64,000 nucleotides of DNA from Corynebacterium hylobatis (lineage in GTDB: Bacteria; Actinomycetota; Actinomycetes; Mycobacteriales; Mycobacteriaceae): assembly GCF_003955685.1 (NCBI RefSeq), contig NZ_RXHJ01000001.1, forward strand, positions 62,001 to 126,000, read 5' to 3'. Below the pieces are notes generated by a model that saw only the letters and a program-made list of their open reading frames with translations, ran no database searches and was not told where the DNA came from. A program made the position numbers and the translations under genes. Every line of letters starts with the position of its first letter. Positions within the stretch are counted from its first letter, which is position 1. This document shows, one piece after another, positions 8,983 through 16,985 of the stretch.

Positions 8983-9831
8983 ATGCGTTTTCGTGCCACC
9001 CGCCCGCTGCTGGCCGCCACCGCCCTCATTCTGCTGCCTGGTCTGGTGGCACCGGCGCATGCGCTGACCTCATCGTTGTCCTCCGTGCCCCTCACAGTCC
9101 CGCTGCCGGGTCTGGAGAAGATCGTCCTGGTGGACATTCCCGGCCACGGCCCCTACCTGCTCTCCCAGGAGGTCCAGGGTGGTGGGCTTGATCTGGCGGC
9201 CGCCAGTCAGGAGGACCTGCTCACCGCGGCGGTCTTCTCCGCCGGCTACGAATCCAATACCGCGGCCCGGGAAGCTGCGCTGCAGGCACTGGGCCCCGAG
9301 CGTCGCACACTGGTCACCGCCGCGCTCCAGGCGCTGCACTCAGACATCACGCCCGCATCCGCGGCCCCAGCTGACGCCCCGATCATTGTGCTGGGCAACG
9401 GGCTGAACACCGACGGCTCGGTACACCCCAACCTGGCCCACCGGCTCGAAGCCGCCCACGCGCTGGCCATCACCCGCCCCACCACGCCGATCGTTGTCTC
9501 TGGCGGGCTGACGCCGGACGGCCACATCGAGGCCCATGCCATGCGCGAGTGGCTGATCGCCAACGGAGTACCTGCCAGCCGAATCATCGTCGAGGACCGC
9601 GCGAACTCCACGGTCACCAACGCCCGCTATGCCCGCCAGCTGCTTCCCGGCGCGACATCCGTCATCGTCGTGACCTCCGAGAACCACCTGCGCCGTGCGG
9701 TGGTCGACTTCACGCTGGCCTTTGGTGCGGACGCGACGGTCGCGGGGGTGGGCACACCGACTGATCCGCCGGAGGGCATGCCCAGCAACATCTGGACCTA
9801 CCGCGACGCGGTCAACTGGTTCCTGGGCTAG
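8983..9831 (+). CDS. Exported YdcF/SanA-type DUF218 protein
   Basis: A 282-residue protein with a cleavable signal peptide (MRFRATRPLL to AHALT, ~27 residues). The DUF218 domain occupies ~130-280: PIIVLGNGLN, a conserved RLEAA, TPIVVSGG, HAMREWL, RIIVEDRANSTVTNA and SVIVVTSENHLRRA. Family members (YdcF, SanA, ElyC) are envelope-associated Rossmann-like proteins tied to cell-wall integrity; the reaction is not settled. The ATG is preceded by AAGGAG with good spacing. The N-terminal ~100 residues are not part of the domain and resemble small exported corynebacterial proteins. Confidence 0.85.
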   Translation: MRFRATRPLLAATALILLPGLVAPAHALTSSLSSVPLTVPLPGLEKIVLVDIPGHGPYLLSQEVQGGGLDLAAASQEDLLTAAVFSAGYESNTAAREAALQALGPERRTLVTAALQALHSDITPASAAPADAPIIVLGNGLNTDGSVHPNLAHRLEAAHALAITRPTTPIVVSGGLTPDGHIEAHAMREWLIANGVPASRIIVEDRANSTVTNARYARQLLPGATSVIVVTSENHLRRAVVDFTLAFGADATVAGVGTPTDPPEGMPSNIWTYRDAVNWFLG

Positions 9832-9834
9832 TGT

Positions 9835-9976
9835 TGCGCCGTTAATTCGTTCGTAGCTTTTTATGGGATGAATATGTGGCGCAACGAGAACCCCAGACCG
9901 GTTAGCTGGACCAACTAAGACAGCCGAGGAGATTCTCGAATCCATCGTCAGATATCTGAAACGAATTAGCGGCGCA
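9835..9976. repeat. 142-bp element bounded by 17-bp inverted repeats
   Basis: The left arm is TGCGCCGTTAATTCGTT. The right arm at 9960-9976 is its reverse complement with one mismatch. The size and layout fit a miniature inverted-repeat element or the remains of an insertion sequence. No target-site duplication was identified. Confidence 0.45.
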
Positions 9977-10174
9977 GGACACCGGCAGCCATTAAATATC
10001 TCCCTGGTCTGCTGCGAATCCACCCAGGTCAATCTCTCCGCTGAGACGTACCTCGGGAGATATTGCGCTGGCCCGCCAGCTCCTTGTCGACACCAACGTC
10101 GTGTCCACCGAACAGAGTTCAGGTCCACAGTGGGATGGGGCCGGATTTTCCTTATGACCGCTTAACAGCACATG

Positions 10175-10180
10175 TACTGT
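10175..10180 (+). promoter_or_regulatory. Probable -10 box of ppgK
   Basis: TACTGT ends seven bases before the ATG of ppgK, which has no Shine-Dalgarno sequence, so the transcript is probably leaderless. Confidence 0.45.
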
Positions 10181-10187
10181 TGTCGCC

Positions 10188-10940
10188 ATGAATAACATCA
10201 GCTTCGGCATTGACATCGGCGGCTCAGGCATCAAGGGCGCACGCGTCAATCTCGACGACGGCGAGTTCGTCGGAGAGCAGGTCAAGATCGCGACGCCGAA
10301 ACCGGCCACCCCGGACGCGGTGGCAGAGACCGTGGCCGAAATTCTCCGGCAGGAGAAGTGGGACGGGCCTGTGGGGATCACCCTGCCCTCGGTGGTCAAG
10401 GACCAGGTCGCACGGTCCGCAGCGAATATCGATCCCTCGTGGATCGGCACGAACGTCAACGAGCTGTTCCGCCGCCACCTCGGGGACCGGGAAATCAGCG
10501 TGCTCAATGACGCCGACGCCGCAGGCCTGGCGGAGGTCTCCTTCGGTGACCCGGCAGCCGCCACCGGTGCGGTCATCTTCCTCACTTTCGGCACCGGCAT
10601 CGGTTCCGCCTTCCTCATCGATGCCCACCTGTTTCCCAACACGGAGATCGGCCACCTGCTCGTCGGTCGGAAGAAGGCCGAGCACCAGGCGTCCTCCGCG
10701 GTCAAGGATCGTGAGGAACTCAGCTTCAAGAAATGGTCGAAGCGGGTCTCGAAGGTCCTCGCCGAGTATGAGCGGTTATTCTCTCCGAGGCTGTTCATTG
10801 TCGGTGGCGGCATCTCCGGCGACCACGAGCGTTGGATTCCTCTTCTGACCGTCGAGACTCCGGTGATTCCGGCCAAGCTGCTCAACCGTGCGGGCATCGT
10901 GGGGGCCGCCATGGCCGTGACGACGCATCTGGCACCGTAG
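10188..10940 (+). CDS. ppgK: Polyphosphate glucokinase
   Basis: A 250-residue ROK-fold kinase that phosphorylates glucose with polyphosphate (and usually ATP) to glucose 6-phosphate in the cytoplasm. Visible signatures are the N-terminal phosphate loop GIDIGGSGIKGA, the sugar-binding/catalytic segment LNDADAAGLAE, FGTGIGSAF, EIGHLLVG, and the C-terminal IVGGGISGDH. The length matches actinobacterial PpgK. It supplements PTS-dependent glucose phosphorylation (ptsG is at 29346). It is convergent with the oxidoreductase gene, with a 17-base gap. Confidence 0.93.
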   Translation: MNNISFGIDIGGSGIKGARVNLDDGEFVGEQVKIATPKPATPDAVAETVAEILRQEKWDGPVGITLPSVVKDQVARSAANIDPSWIGTNVNELFRRHLGDREISVLNDADAAGLAEVSFGDPAAATGAVIFLTFGTGIGSAFLIDAHLFPNTEIGHLLVGRKKAEHQASSAVKDREELSFKKWSKRVSKVLAEYERLFSPRLFIVGGGISGDHERWIPLLTVETPVIPAKLLNRAGIVGAAMAVTTHLAP

Positions 10941-10957
10941 CCCCTCCCGGACACCCC

Positions 10958-12088
10958 TCAGATGGAGACCCACTCTCTGCTCCCGGCGGAGGAAAGGACG
11001 GCGTCGATAAGCCGGACTGAACGCAGGCCATCCTCGATGGTGGGCAGGCCGTCCGGCACGTCACCACTGACGGCGCGATAAGTGTCGTGGATGAAGGCGG
11101 TGAAGGCGTCGGTCCACCCCTGCGGATGCCCGGCGGGGACCTGGTTGAACCTGGCCTGCTCGGGTTGGGCGCCGGCCTCGCCGCGGTGGAGCAGGACGGA
11201 TTCATTTTCCCGGCCCAGCCAGATGGTCTCCGGGTTCTCCTGGTCGAATACCGCGGAACCGGCGGTACCGTCAATCTCAAGCCAGAGCCGGTTCTTACGG
11301 CCCGCGGAGACCTGTGAGATCACGGTAGTGGCGGGGATATTCCTGGCGGTCTCAAAAGTGACCACCGCGATGTCCTCCGTGTGGACAGGTACATACTCTG
11401 CCTGCTGATTACCGGAGGAGACAGCGCCGCCAAACGATGCGGTGGAGTGTCGGGGGCGGGTGGGGTGAGTGATCGAGGTGATGGCAGACAACCGTAGAAA
11501 CTTCTCCCCGGAGACAAATTCGGCCAGGTCACACCAGTGGGTGCCGATATCGGCGAAGGCCCGCGAGGGACCGCCTTCCACCGGGTTGACCCGCCACGTA
11601 GCGGCGTCGGGAGAAAGCAGCCAGTCCTGCAGATATGAGCCATGGACCAGGGCGATATCGCCGAATTCACCGGCGATCCGACGGGCCCGGATCTCCCGGA
11701 CCAGCGGGTGGTAACGGTAGACGTAAGGGACAGTGACCACCACGTCGTTTTTCGCGGCCAGATCAGCCAGCAGTTCGGCGTCCGCCAGGGTCGTGGCCAC
11801 CGGTTTTTCCACCACAGTGTGAATGCCTGCCCGGATCAGGGCTTCAGCATAAAAGGCATGTGACTTATTCGGGGTGCACACATGCACCACATCCGGCCGC
11901 TCAGCGATCAGGGCCGCCAGATCCGCATACCCGGTGGGGATACGCCATTCCCGGGCGACCTGAGCGGAACGCTCGGGCCGGGAGCCCAATATTCCTGTGA
12001 TCTCCGCGCCCAGACTGCGGGCAGCGCGAAGATGGGCTCCGGCGATCATTCCGGTGCCGATGAGAGCAATTCTGGGTTGAGCCGCCAT
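10958..12088 (-). CDS. Gfo/Idh/MocA family oxidoreductase
   Basis: A 376-residue cytoplasmic NAD(P)-dependent dehydrogenase. The N-terminal Rossmann fold shows LIGTGMIAGAH (~9-19), CTPNKSH, and the family EKP motif in HTVVEKPVAT (~90-99). The C-terminal substrate domain carries DIGTHWCDL, whose His is usually catalytic. Members oxidise sugars, polyols or inositols at a hydroxyl; the substrate here is unknown. GGGGAAA precedes the ATG. It lies just downstream of the ROK repressor gene on the same strand (61-base gap), opposite the DUF1479/sugar-porter pair, which implies one catabolic unit. Confidence 0.88.
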   Translation of the reverse strand: MAAQPRIALIGTGMIAGAHLRAARSLGAEITGILGSRPERSAQVAREWRIPTGYADLAALIAERPDVVHVCTPNKSHAFYAEALIRAGIHTVVEKPVATTLADAELLADLAAKNDVVVTVPYVYRYHPLVREIRARRIAGEFGDIALVHGSYLQDWLLSPDAATWRVNPVEGGPSRAFADIGTHWCDLAEFVSGEKFLRLSAITSITHPTRPRHSTASFGGAVSSGNQQAEYVPVHTEDIAVVTFETARNIPATTVISQVSAGRKNRLWLEIDGTAGSAVFDQENPETIWLGRENESVLLHRGEAGAQPEQARFNQVPAGHPQGWTDAFTAFIHDTYRAVSGDVPDGLPTIEDGLRSVRLIDAVLSSAGSREWVSI

Positions 12089-12149
12089 GTGTTTCCCCTA
12101 AAATTTTCTGTCCGGTCTGTGGTCTACCGCATCAGGTGCCTGCAGGGAG

Positions 12150-13301
12150 TTAATCCTGGGCGATGGTCAGAGCCGACGTCATAGCTGCGTCCCAGGCGTC
12201 GTGCACGGCATGCCGCGATACGCCCGCGACGAGAAGCTCATCATCAGCCCGGCCCCGGATGAGGGCAACCGGTGCGATGCGACCCGCCGCTACCCTGGTA
12301 CGGAGGCGTTCGATAAGCAGGTCGGCGGCACTCAAGGGGCCACTGAGCACGACTGTGCCCGGGTCAAAAACTGTCGCAGCATCCAGGACCGCCTGAGCCA
12401 GCAGATCCGTAGCGTAACGGGCCTCTCCATTGTCCGGGTCCTGGAGCGCGGCAAGTGCCAGATCAATGTCGATGGAGGAATGATCTGGGCTGCCGAAGCT
12501 CAAGGAAGAGAGCTCGGCGTGCAGGGTGGTGCCCTTCGGGGTGCGCAGAAAACTGATCTCACCGGCGGCACCATTGGCTCCCCGGATGACGCTGCCCTCG
12601 GCGACGAGGGCGCCGCCGACGCCGGCACCCAGGTAGACGTAGAGAAATGACCGTTCCGGTTCCTTGGCTGGATCGGTTGCCTCAGCCCGTGCCGCCCAGT
12701 TCACGTCATTGTCCACCCGGACCCTGGGGACATCCGCCAGCCCCAGGGCGGCTGTGATGTCGGGGACGACGCCGCCGAGGGGAGCTCCGGCCATGGGTTG
12801 AACCGCTCCGGTCCCGGGATTGACCGGGGCAGCAACAGAAATGGTGGCCGCCCGACAGGGGGTCGCCATGTGGGCTGCGGCCGCCGCCAGGTGTTCCCTC
12901 GCCCACGCGATCCCCTCCGAGAACGTCATATCCGTTTCGGAGCGTTCTTCCCAACGCAGGTCACCGCAGAAATCCAGGGCCCGAACCACGTTATGGCGCC
13001 GCTCCAGCACCACCGCGCTGACATGTCCGTGGTCAGGATTGGGCTGGTAGGTCATGGCGCGTCGACCCCGACCGCGGGGCGGGGTTTCACCTGCTTCAAC
13101 AATGAGCCCAGCGGACTGCAGGCGGTTCGCGGAGTCCGAAATGGTGGGCTTGGAGATCCCGGTGATCCTGGCAATCTCTGCCCGGGTCCCGGTGCCATGG
13201 GAGAACAGGTACCCCAAAAATGTCTGGTCCGTCATCCCCATCAGGCTGCTGGGGACCGGTTGCGGGGAAAACAGGGGTGGCATTGCAGCAAGTGTAGTCA
13301 T
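12150..13301 (-). CDS. ROK-family transcriptional repressor
   Basis: A 383-residue regulator with an N-terminal winged helix-turn-helix (~25-80: TRAEIARITGISKPTISDSA) and a C-terminal ROK sugar-kinase-like domain (~95-380). That domain contains VRVDNDVNWAARAE, YLGAGVGGALV and NGAAGEISFLR. ROK repressors of the NagC/XylR/Mlc class bind operators in the absence of a sugar effector. The usual zinc-binding CxCGxxGC motif is not present, so this is a divergent member. AGGAGG lies seven bases before the ATG. It is divergent from the DUF1479 gene, and an A+T-rich inverted repeat in the shared region (13428-13450) is a plausible target. Confidence 0.88.
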   Translation of the reverse strand: MTTLAAMPPLFSPQPVPSSLMGMTDQTFLGYLFSHGTGTRAEIARITGISKPTISDSANRLQSAGLIVEAGETPPRGRGRRAMTYQPNPDHGHVSAVVLERRHNVVRALDFCGDLRWEERSETDMTFSEGIAWAREHLAAAAAHMATPCRAATISVAAPVNPGTGAVQPMAGAPLGGVVPDITAALGLADVPRVRVDNDVNWAARAEATDPAKEPERSFLYVYLGAGVGGALVAEGSVIRGANGAAGEISFLRTPKGTTLHAELSSLSFGSPDHSSIDIDLALAALQDPDNGEARYATDLLAQAVLDAATVFDPGTVVLSGPLSAADLLIERLRTRVAAGRIAPVALIRGRADDELLVAGVSRHAVHDAWDAAMTSALTIAQD

Positions 13302-13427
13302 AAATGTCCTCCTATCAGCGACTTTAGAAAAAAGGGAGCACCCCCGGTCGGATGGCGCGGGCTTGTCTTTTGTGCCCTGCCCAAGCGAAGCCCTTTACAT
13401 GTGATGGCACTCACGCTATCTTCTAGT

Positions 13428-13450
13428 AAATCAATTTAACCAAATGATTT
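13428..13450. promoter_or_regulatory. A+T-rich inverted repeat, candidate ROK operator
   Basis: AAATCA and TGATTT pair around an 11-base A+T-rich centre, immediately upstream of the Shine-Dalgarno region of the DUF1479 gene. It is the only strongly A+T-rich patch in the 169-base divergent region. Confidence 0.45.
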
Positions 13451-13470
13451 GAGGAGCGAGGAGAAACCTC

Positions 13471-14736
13471 ATGACCATCGCCAGCCCCCAGCACACCGCA
13501 ACCCCCCTGCCCGACGATCTGCCCGCCGCCATCCGCGAGACCAAGGCGAAACTGCGCGCCCAGATCGGGGACGTGGACGCCGCCTTCCGCGAGGTGGAGG
13601 CCTTCATCGAAGAACGCGTGATCGAGATCGAGGAGCATAATGCCCGCGGCGAGTCGATCTGGCCCGAAATCAACTACGCGGACATCGAAGCCGGCAACAT
13701 CTCCGAGGAGTTCAAGGAGAAGGTCCGCCGCTACGGTGTTCTCGTCGTGCGGGAGCACTTCCCGCGCGAGCAGGCCCTGGAATTCGACCGTGAGCTGGTC
13801 GACTACCTCGATGTCAATGACTTTGACTCCCAGTACCGTGGCCCCGGCGATGACTTCTTCGGTACCCTGGCCGCCTCCCGCCCGGAGATCTTCCCCATCT
13901 ACTGGTCCAGGCCGCAGATGCAGGCGCGACAGTCCGAGCGCACCGCCAATGTCCAGGCCTTCCTCAACCACCGGTGGAAGTTCGAGTCCGAAGGCGTGCA
14001 GTGGTTCGACCCGGATCAGGACAGCATGTACCCGGACCGCATCCGCCGCCGCCCGCCGGGCACCAACTCCTCCGGACTGGGTGCCCACACCGACTCAGGC
14101 GCGGTGGAGCGCTGGCTGCTGCCCGCCTACCAGAAGGTCTTCCACAACATCTTCACCGGCAACTTCGCCGACTACGACCCCTGGGACGCGGCACACCGCA
14201 CCGAGGCCAACGAGTATGAGGGTGGGTCCACCATGTGCTCGGCCTTCCGCACCTTCCAGGGCTGGACCGCCCTGTCCGATCAGCAGCGTGACCAGGGAGT
14301 GCTGGCCACCGTGCCGATCCCGGAGGCGATGGCCTACATCCTGCTGCGCGCCCTGCTCGACGATGTCGCCGACGATGACCTCTGTGGCGCTGCTCCCAGC
14401 CGGGTGCTCGCCGTCAACGAGAAGTGGCATCCGCTGCTCATGCGCGGACTGACCAATATCCCGGACCTGCAGGCCGGGGACAGCGTGTGGTGGCACGCCG
14501 ACGTCGTCCACGCCGTCGATCCCGTCGAAGACCAGCAGGGCTGGGGCAACGTCATGTACATCCCGGCCGCCCCCATGTGCGACAAGAACCAGGCCTACTC
14601 CCGTGCGGTGGGCCAGCACTTCCTCCGGGGCACCTCCCCGGATGATTTTCCGGCCGAGGATTACGAGGTCGGGTGGAAAGACCGTTTCACCGCCGACGAC
14701 CTCAATGACATCGGCCGACGCGGTCTAGGCCTGTAG
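13471..14736 (+). CDS. DUF1479 (YbiU-like) putative Fe(II)/2-oxoglutarate oxygenase
   Basis: A 421-residue cytoplasmic protein spanning the whole DUF1479 family. YbiU of E. coli belongs to it and has a cupin-like double-stranded beta helix. A likely iron triad is visible: GAHTDSG supplies His and Asp, and VVHAVDP supplies the second His. The RRRPPGTNSSGLG stretch and the WWHADVVHAVD segment are strongly conserved-looking. The substrate is unknown. GAGGAG precedes the ATG. It is the first gene after the divergent ROK promoter, and the sugar porter follows 117 bases downstream, so it may modify a sugar-derived compound brought in by that porter. Confidence 0.85.
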   Translation: MTIASPQHTATPLPDDLPAAIRETKAKLRAQIGDVDAAFREVEAFIEERVIEIEEHNARGESIWPEINYADIEAGNISEEFKEKVRRYGVLVVREHFPREQALEFDRELVDYLDVNDFDSQYRGPGDDFFGTLAASRPEIFPIYWSRPQMQARQSERTANVQAFLNHRWKFESEGVQWFDPDQDSMYPDRIRRRPPGTNSSGLGAHTDSGAVERWLLPAYQKVFHNIFTGNFADYDPWDAAHRTEANEYEGGSTMCSAFRTFQGWTALSDQQRDQGVLATVPIPEAMAYILLRALLDDVADDDLCGAAPSRVLAVNEKWHPLLMRGLTNIPDLQAGDSVWWHADVVHAVDPVEDQQGWGNVMYIPAAPMCDKNQAYSRAVGQHFLRGTSPDDFPAEDYEVGWKDRFTADDLNDIGRRGLGL

Positions 14737-14761
14737 TCCCCCAGATCGCGGAGATGGTCGC

Positions 14762-14785
14762 GGCCCGTCAGGCAATGGACGGGCC
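14762..14785 (+). terminator. Weak hairpin between DUF1479 gene and porter
   Basis: GGCCCGTC and GACGGGCC pair around an 8-base loop. No T-run follows; it may only attenuate transcription into the porter gene. Confidence 0.3.
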
Positions 14786-14853
14786 TGCCCATTTCATGTC
14801 CATAGGTAACTGAAAACCACCCCGTGCACGCCCTGCGGGGACGAGAAGAATTG

Positions 14854-16368
14854 ATGCCCGTCATGACAGACACAACATATACCGCCGACGAGCGGGTGAA
14901 CTCCCGGCTCATCGGCGTCGTGGCCACCGCAGCCCTCGGTGGCTTCCTGTTCGGCTTCGACAGCTCCATCATCAACGGCACGGTGGAAGCCATTCGCGAG
15001 CAGTTCTCCCTGAACACGGCGGTCCTGGGCTTCGTGGTCTCCGTTGCGCTGCTGGGTGCCGGCGTCGGCGCCTGGACCGCCGGAATCTGCGCCGACCGTA
15101 TCGGCCGGGTGAAAACCATGGTCATCGCGGCAACCATTTTGTTCGTCTCCTCCGTCGGTGCGGGACTGGCCTTCGGTGTCATCGACCTGATCATCTGGCG
15201 CTTCCTCGGTGGTGTCGGAATTGGCTTCGCCTCGGTGATCGCCCCGGGATACATCGCGGAGGTCAGTCCGGCCAAGCACCGTGGCACCCTGGCCACCATG
15301 CAACAGCTGGCCCTGGTGACCGGTATCTTCATGGCACTGCTCACCAGCGCCGTGTTGGCCTGGGTGGCCGGCAGCGCCTCCTCAGAATTGTGGCTCGGGT
15401 TGCCCGCCTGGCGCTGGATGCTCATCTCCGCTGCCCTCCCCTCCCTGGTCTACGGCGTGTTGGCCGTCCGGTTGCCGGAATCGCCCAGGTTCCTGACTTC
15501 TCGAGGCCGGACAGCTGAGGCCCGTCAGGTGCTGCGTGAGGTGGTTGGCATGCGCACAGAGGCCAGCATCGACCGCGCAATTGACTCGATGCTCAGCACG
15601 GTCAAGCTGGAGAGCCGACAGAAGTTCAGTGACCTGCTCGGCGGCCGTTTCGGCCTGCTGCCACTGGTCTGGATCGGCATTCTTCTCTCTGTCTTCCAGC
15701 AGTTCGTGGGTATCAACGTCATCTTCTACTACTCCACCACGCTCTGGCAGGCCGTGGGTTTCCAGGAATCCGACTCCTTCATCATCTCGGTGATCACCGC
15801 GGTGACCAACATTGTCGCCACCATCATCGCGATCCTGTTGATCGACCGTGTCGGCCGACGACGACTTCTGCTGATCGGTTCCGCGATCATGACCGTCTCG
15901 CTGGGAACGATGGCCCTGGCCTTCGCCCAGGCAAACGTCATTGACGGTGCCCCGGTGCTACCGGGTTCCTGGGGTCCGATCGCCCTGGTGGCTGCCAACC
16001 TGTTCGTCATCGGCTTCGGAATGAGCTGGGGTCCGACGGTCTGGGTGCTGCTGGGGGAGATGTTCCCCAACCACATCCGCGCCTACGCCCTCGGCGTGGG
16101 AGGAGCAGCGCAGTGGCTGGCGAACTTCGTGGTCAGCGCAACCTTCCCCTCCTTGGCGGATGCCGGACTACAGCTGGCCTACGGCCTCTACGGCTTCTTC
16201 GCCCTGGCGTCCTTCGTCTTCGTGTTCTTCCTGGTCCCGGAGACCAACGGCAAACAGCTGGAGGCAATGGGTGAGGACTCCCCGGAGGAACCTGCCCCGC
16301 AGATCAAGAAACCGGTCATTCCCAGTGAGGTCAGCTCCCCCCAGACCTCGGTGCCTGACCCCGTATAA
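14854..16368 (+). CDS. MFS sugar porter (IolT/XylE-like)
   Basis: A 504-residue inner-membrane proton symporter with 12 predicted membrane helices. Sugar-porter signatures present: GGFLFGFDSSIING in helix 1, DRIGRVKTM in loop 2-3, PESPRFL after helix 6, QQFVGINVIFYYS in helix 7, DRVGRRRLL in loop 8-9, and PETNGK at the C-terminus. These mark it as a member of the family that includes IolT1/IolT2 (myo-inositol, also glucose/fructose). The ATG at 14854 has GAGAAGAA upstream; a GTG at 14824 would add ten unlikely residues, and ATG 14863 is an alternative. Followed by a strong terminator. Confidence 0.9.
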   Translation: MPVMTDTTYTADERVNSRLIGVVATAALGGFLFGFDSSIINGTVEAIREQFSLNTAVLGFVVSVALLGAGVGAWTAGICADRIGRVKTMVIAATILFVSSVGAGLAFGVIDLIIWRFLGGVGIGFASVIAPGYIAEVSPAKHRGTLATMQQLALVTGIFMALLTSAVLAWVAGSASSELWLGLPAWRWMLISAALPSLVYGVLAVRLPESPRFLTSRGRTAEARQVLREVVGMRTEASIDRAIDSMLSTVKLESRQKFSDLLGGRFGLLPLVWIGILLSVFQQFVGINVIFYYSTTLWQAVGFQESDSFIISVITAVTNIVATIIAILLIDRVGRRRLLLIGSAIMTVSLGTMALAFAQANVIDGAPVLPGSWGPIALVAANLFVIGFGMSWGPTVWVLLGEMFPNHIRAYALGVGGAAQWLANFVVSATFPSLADAGLQLAYGLYGFFALASFVFVFFLVPETNGKQLEAMGEDSPEEPAPQIKKPVIPSEVSSPQTSVPDPV

Positions 16369-16389
16369 CAGCCCTCCGCCCCATGCCTC

Positions 16390-16432
16390 AATGTCGGAAA
16401 CCCTGCCAGGGTTTCCGACATTCGGGCTTTTG
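16390..16432 (+). terminator. Strong intrinsic terminator after sugar porter
   Basis: A perfect 15-bp stem (16390-16404 with 16408-16422) closes on a 3-base loop and is followed by CGGGCTTTT. Confidence 0.88.
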
Positions 16433-16561
16433 CACCATATTTAACTCGGCTCCGACCTCGACAAGCTACTCGACCAACACCGACCCGGCGACACCTCGCG
16501 GTGCGGGGACCCCGAACCCCGCCCTGTGGTCAGCTCCGCACTCCGAAACGTGAAGCGCCCC

Positions 16562-16567
16562 TAAACT
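16562..16567 (+). promoter_or_regulatory. Probable -10 box, leaderless DUF1801 gene
   Basis: TAAACT ends seven bases before the ATG at 16575, and no ribosome-binding sequence is present. Confidence 0.5.
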
Positions 16568-16574
16568 GGCCATC

Positions 16575-16847
16575 ATGACGACGCCCACCGACCACGACGC
16601 CTACATCGCCGCAGCCCCAGCCCGCACCCTCCCGGAGGCAGACAAGGTCATCGCCAGCTACGCCGCCTTCAGCAGGCAGTGCGGGCTGTACCTGCTCCCC
16701 GGCGCGACCGTGGACCACTCCGAGGAGATCGCGGCTGCCGACCTGAAGGCGACCAAGACGGGCATCACCTTCACGCCGCGCAAGCCGCTGCCCGATGAGC
16801 TGGTGGAGCGGTTGGTGCGGGCGTCGAGAAGCGAAGCCGGTGTCTGA
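16575..16847 (+). CDS. Shortened DUF1801-like protein
   Basis: A 90-residue protein. Its start (HDAYIAAAPA) matches the N-terminus of DUF1801 proteins, and its second half (YAAFSRQCGLYLLPG ... TKTGITFTPRKPLP) matches the C-terminal half of the same family. The central segment of about 35-40 residues that normally contains ISYGMPAF is missing, and the frame is kept. Family members are small alpha/beta proteins proposed as iron chaperones or YdhG-like factors; function is not established. Leaderless start. The protein may be non-functional or a minimal variant. Confidence 0.65.
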   Translation: MTTPTDHDAYIAAAPARTLPEADKVIASYAAFSRQCGLYLLPGATVDHSEEIAAADLKATKTGITFTPRKPLPDELVERLVRASRSEAGV

Positions 16848-16928
16848 GCAGTGCCCTGAGGGGGCGTATGACGGTAGTCACCAGGCTGCGGAAAACTGGG
16901 CTGGCCAACAGGGCCTCTTCCGGCTTAG

Positions 16929-16959
16929 AATGTAAACGTTTACAGTAAACGTTTACATT
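16929..16959. promoter_or_regulatory. 31-bp perfect palindrome, UriR (LacI-type) operator
   Basis: Two TGTAAACGTTTACA-type LacI half-palindromes lie 13 bp apart centre to centre (16931-16944 and 16944-16958). Together they form one perfect 15+1+15 palindrome centred on A16944. It lies 27 bases before uriR, the typical place for LacI-family autoregulation of the downstream operon. Confidence 0.85.
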
Positions 16960-16985
16960 CCGTCGACGCCGACCGAGGTGAGCAC

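Larger units (their letters stand above)
9832..10187. other. Intergenic scar with possible gene remnants
   Basis: This 356-base gap contains a pair of 17-bp near-perfect inverted repeats (9835-9851 and 9960-9976). A plus-strand reading of about 20 residues that looks coding (containing TAEEILESIVRYLKRISGAG) ends in the right repeat. Further on, near 10070-10110, a plus-strand stretch reads LARQLLVDTNVVS, like the start of a PIN-domain toxin, but it has no start codon and is not followed by a PIN domain. The promoter of ppgK occupies the last ~40 bases. Confidence 0.4.
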
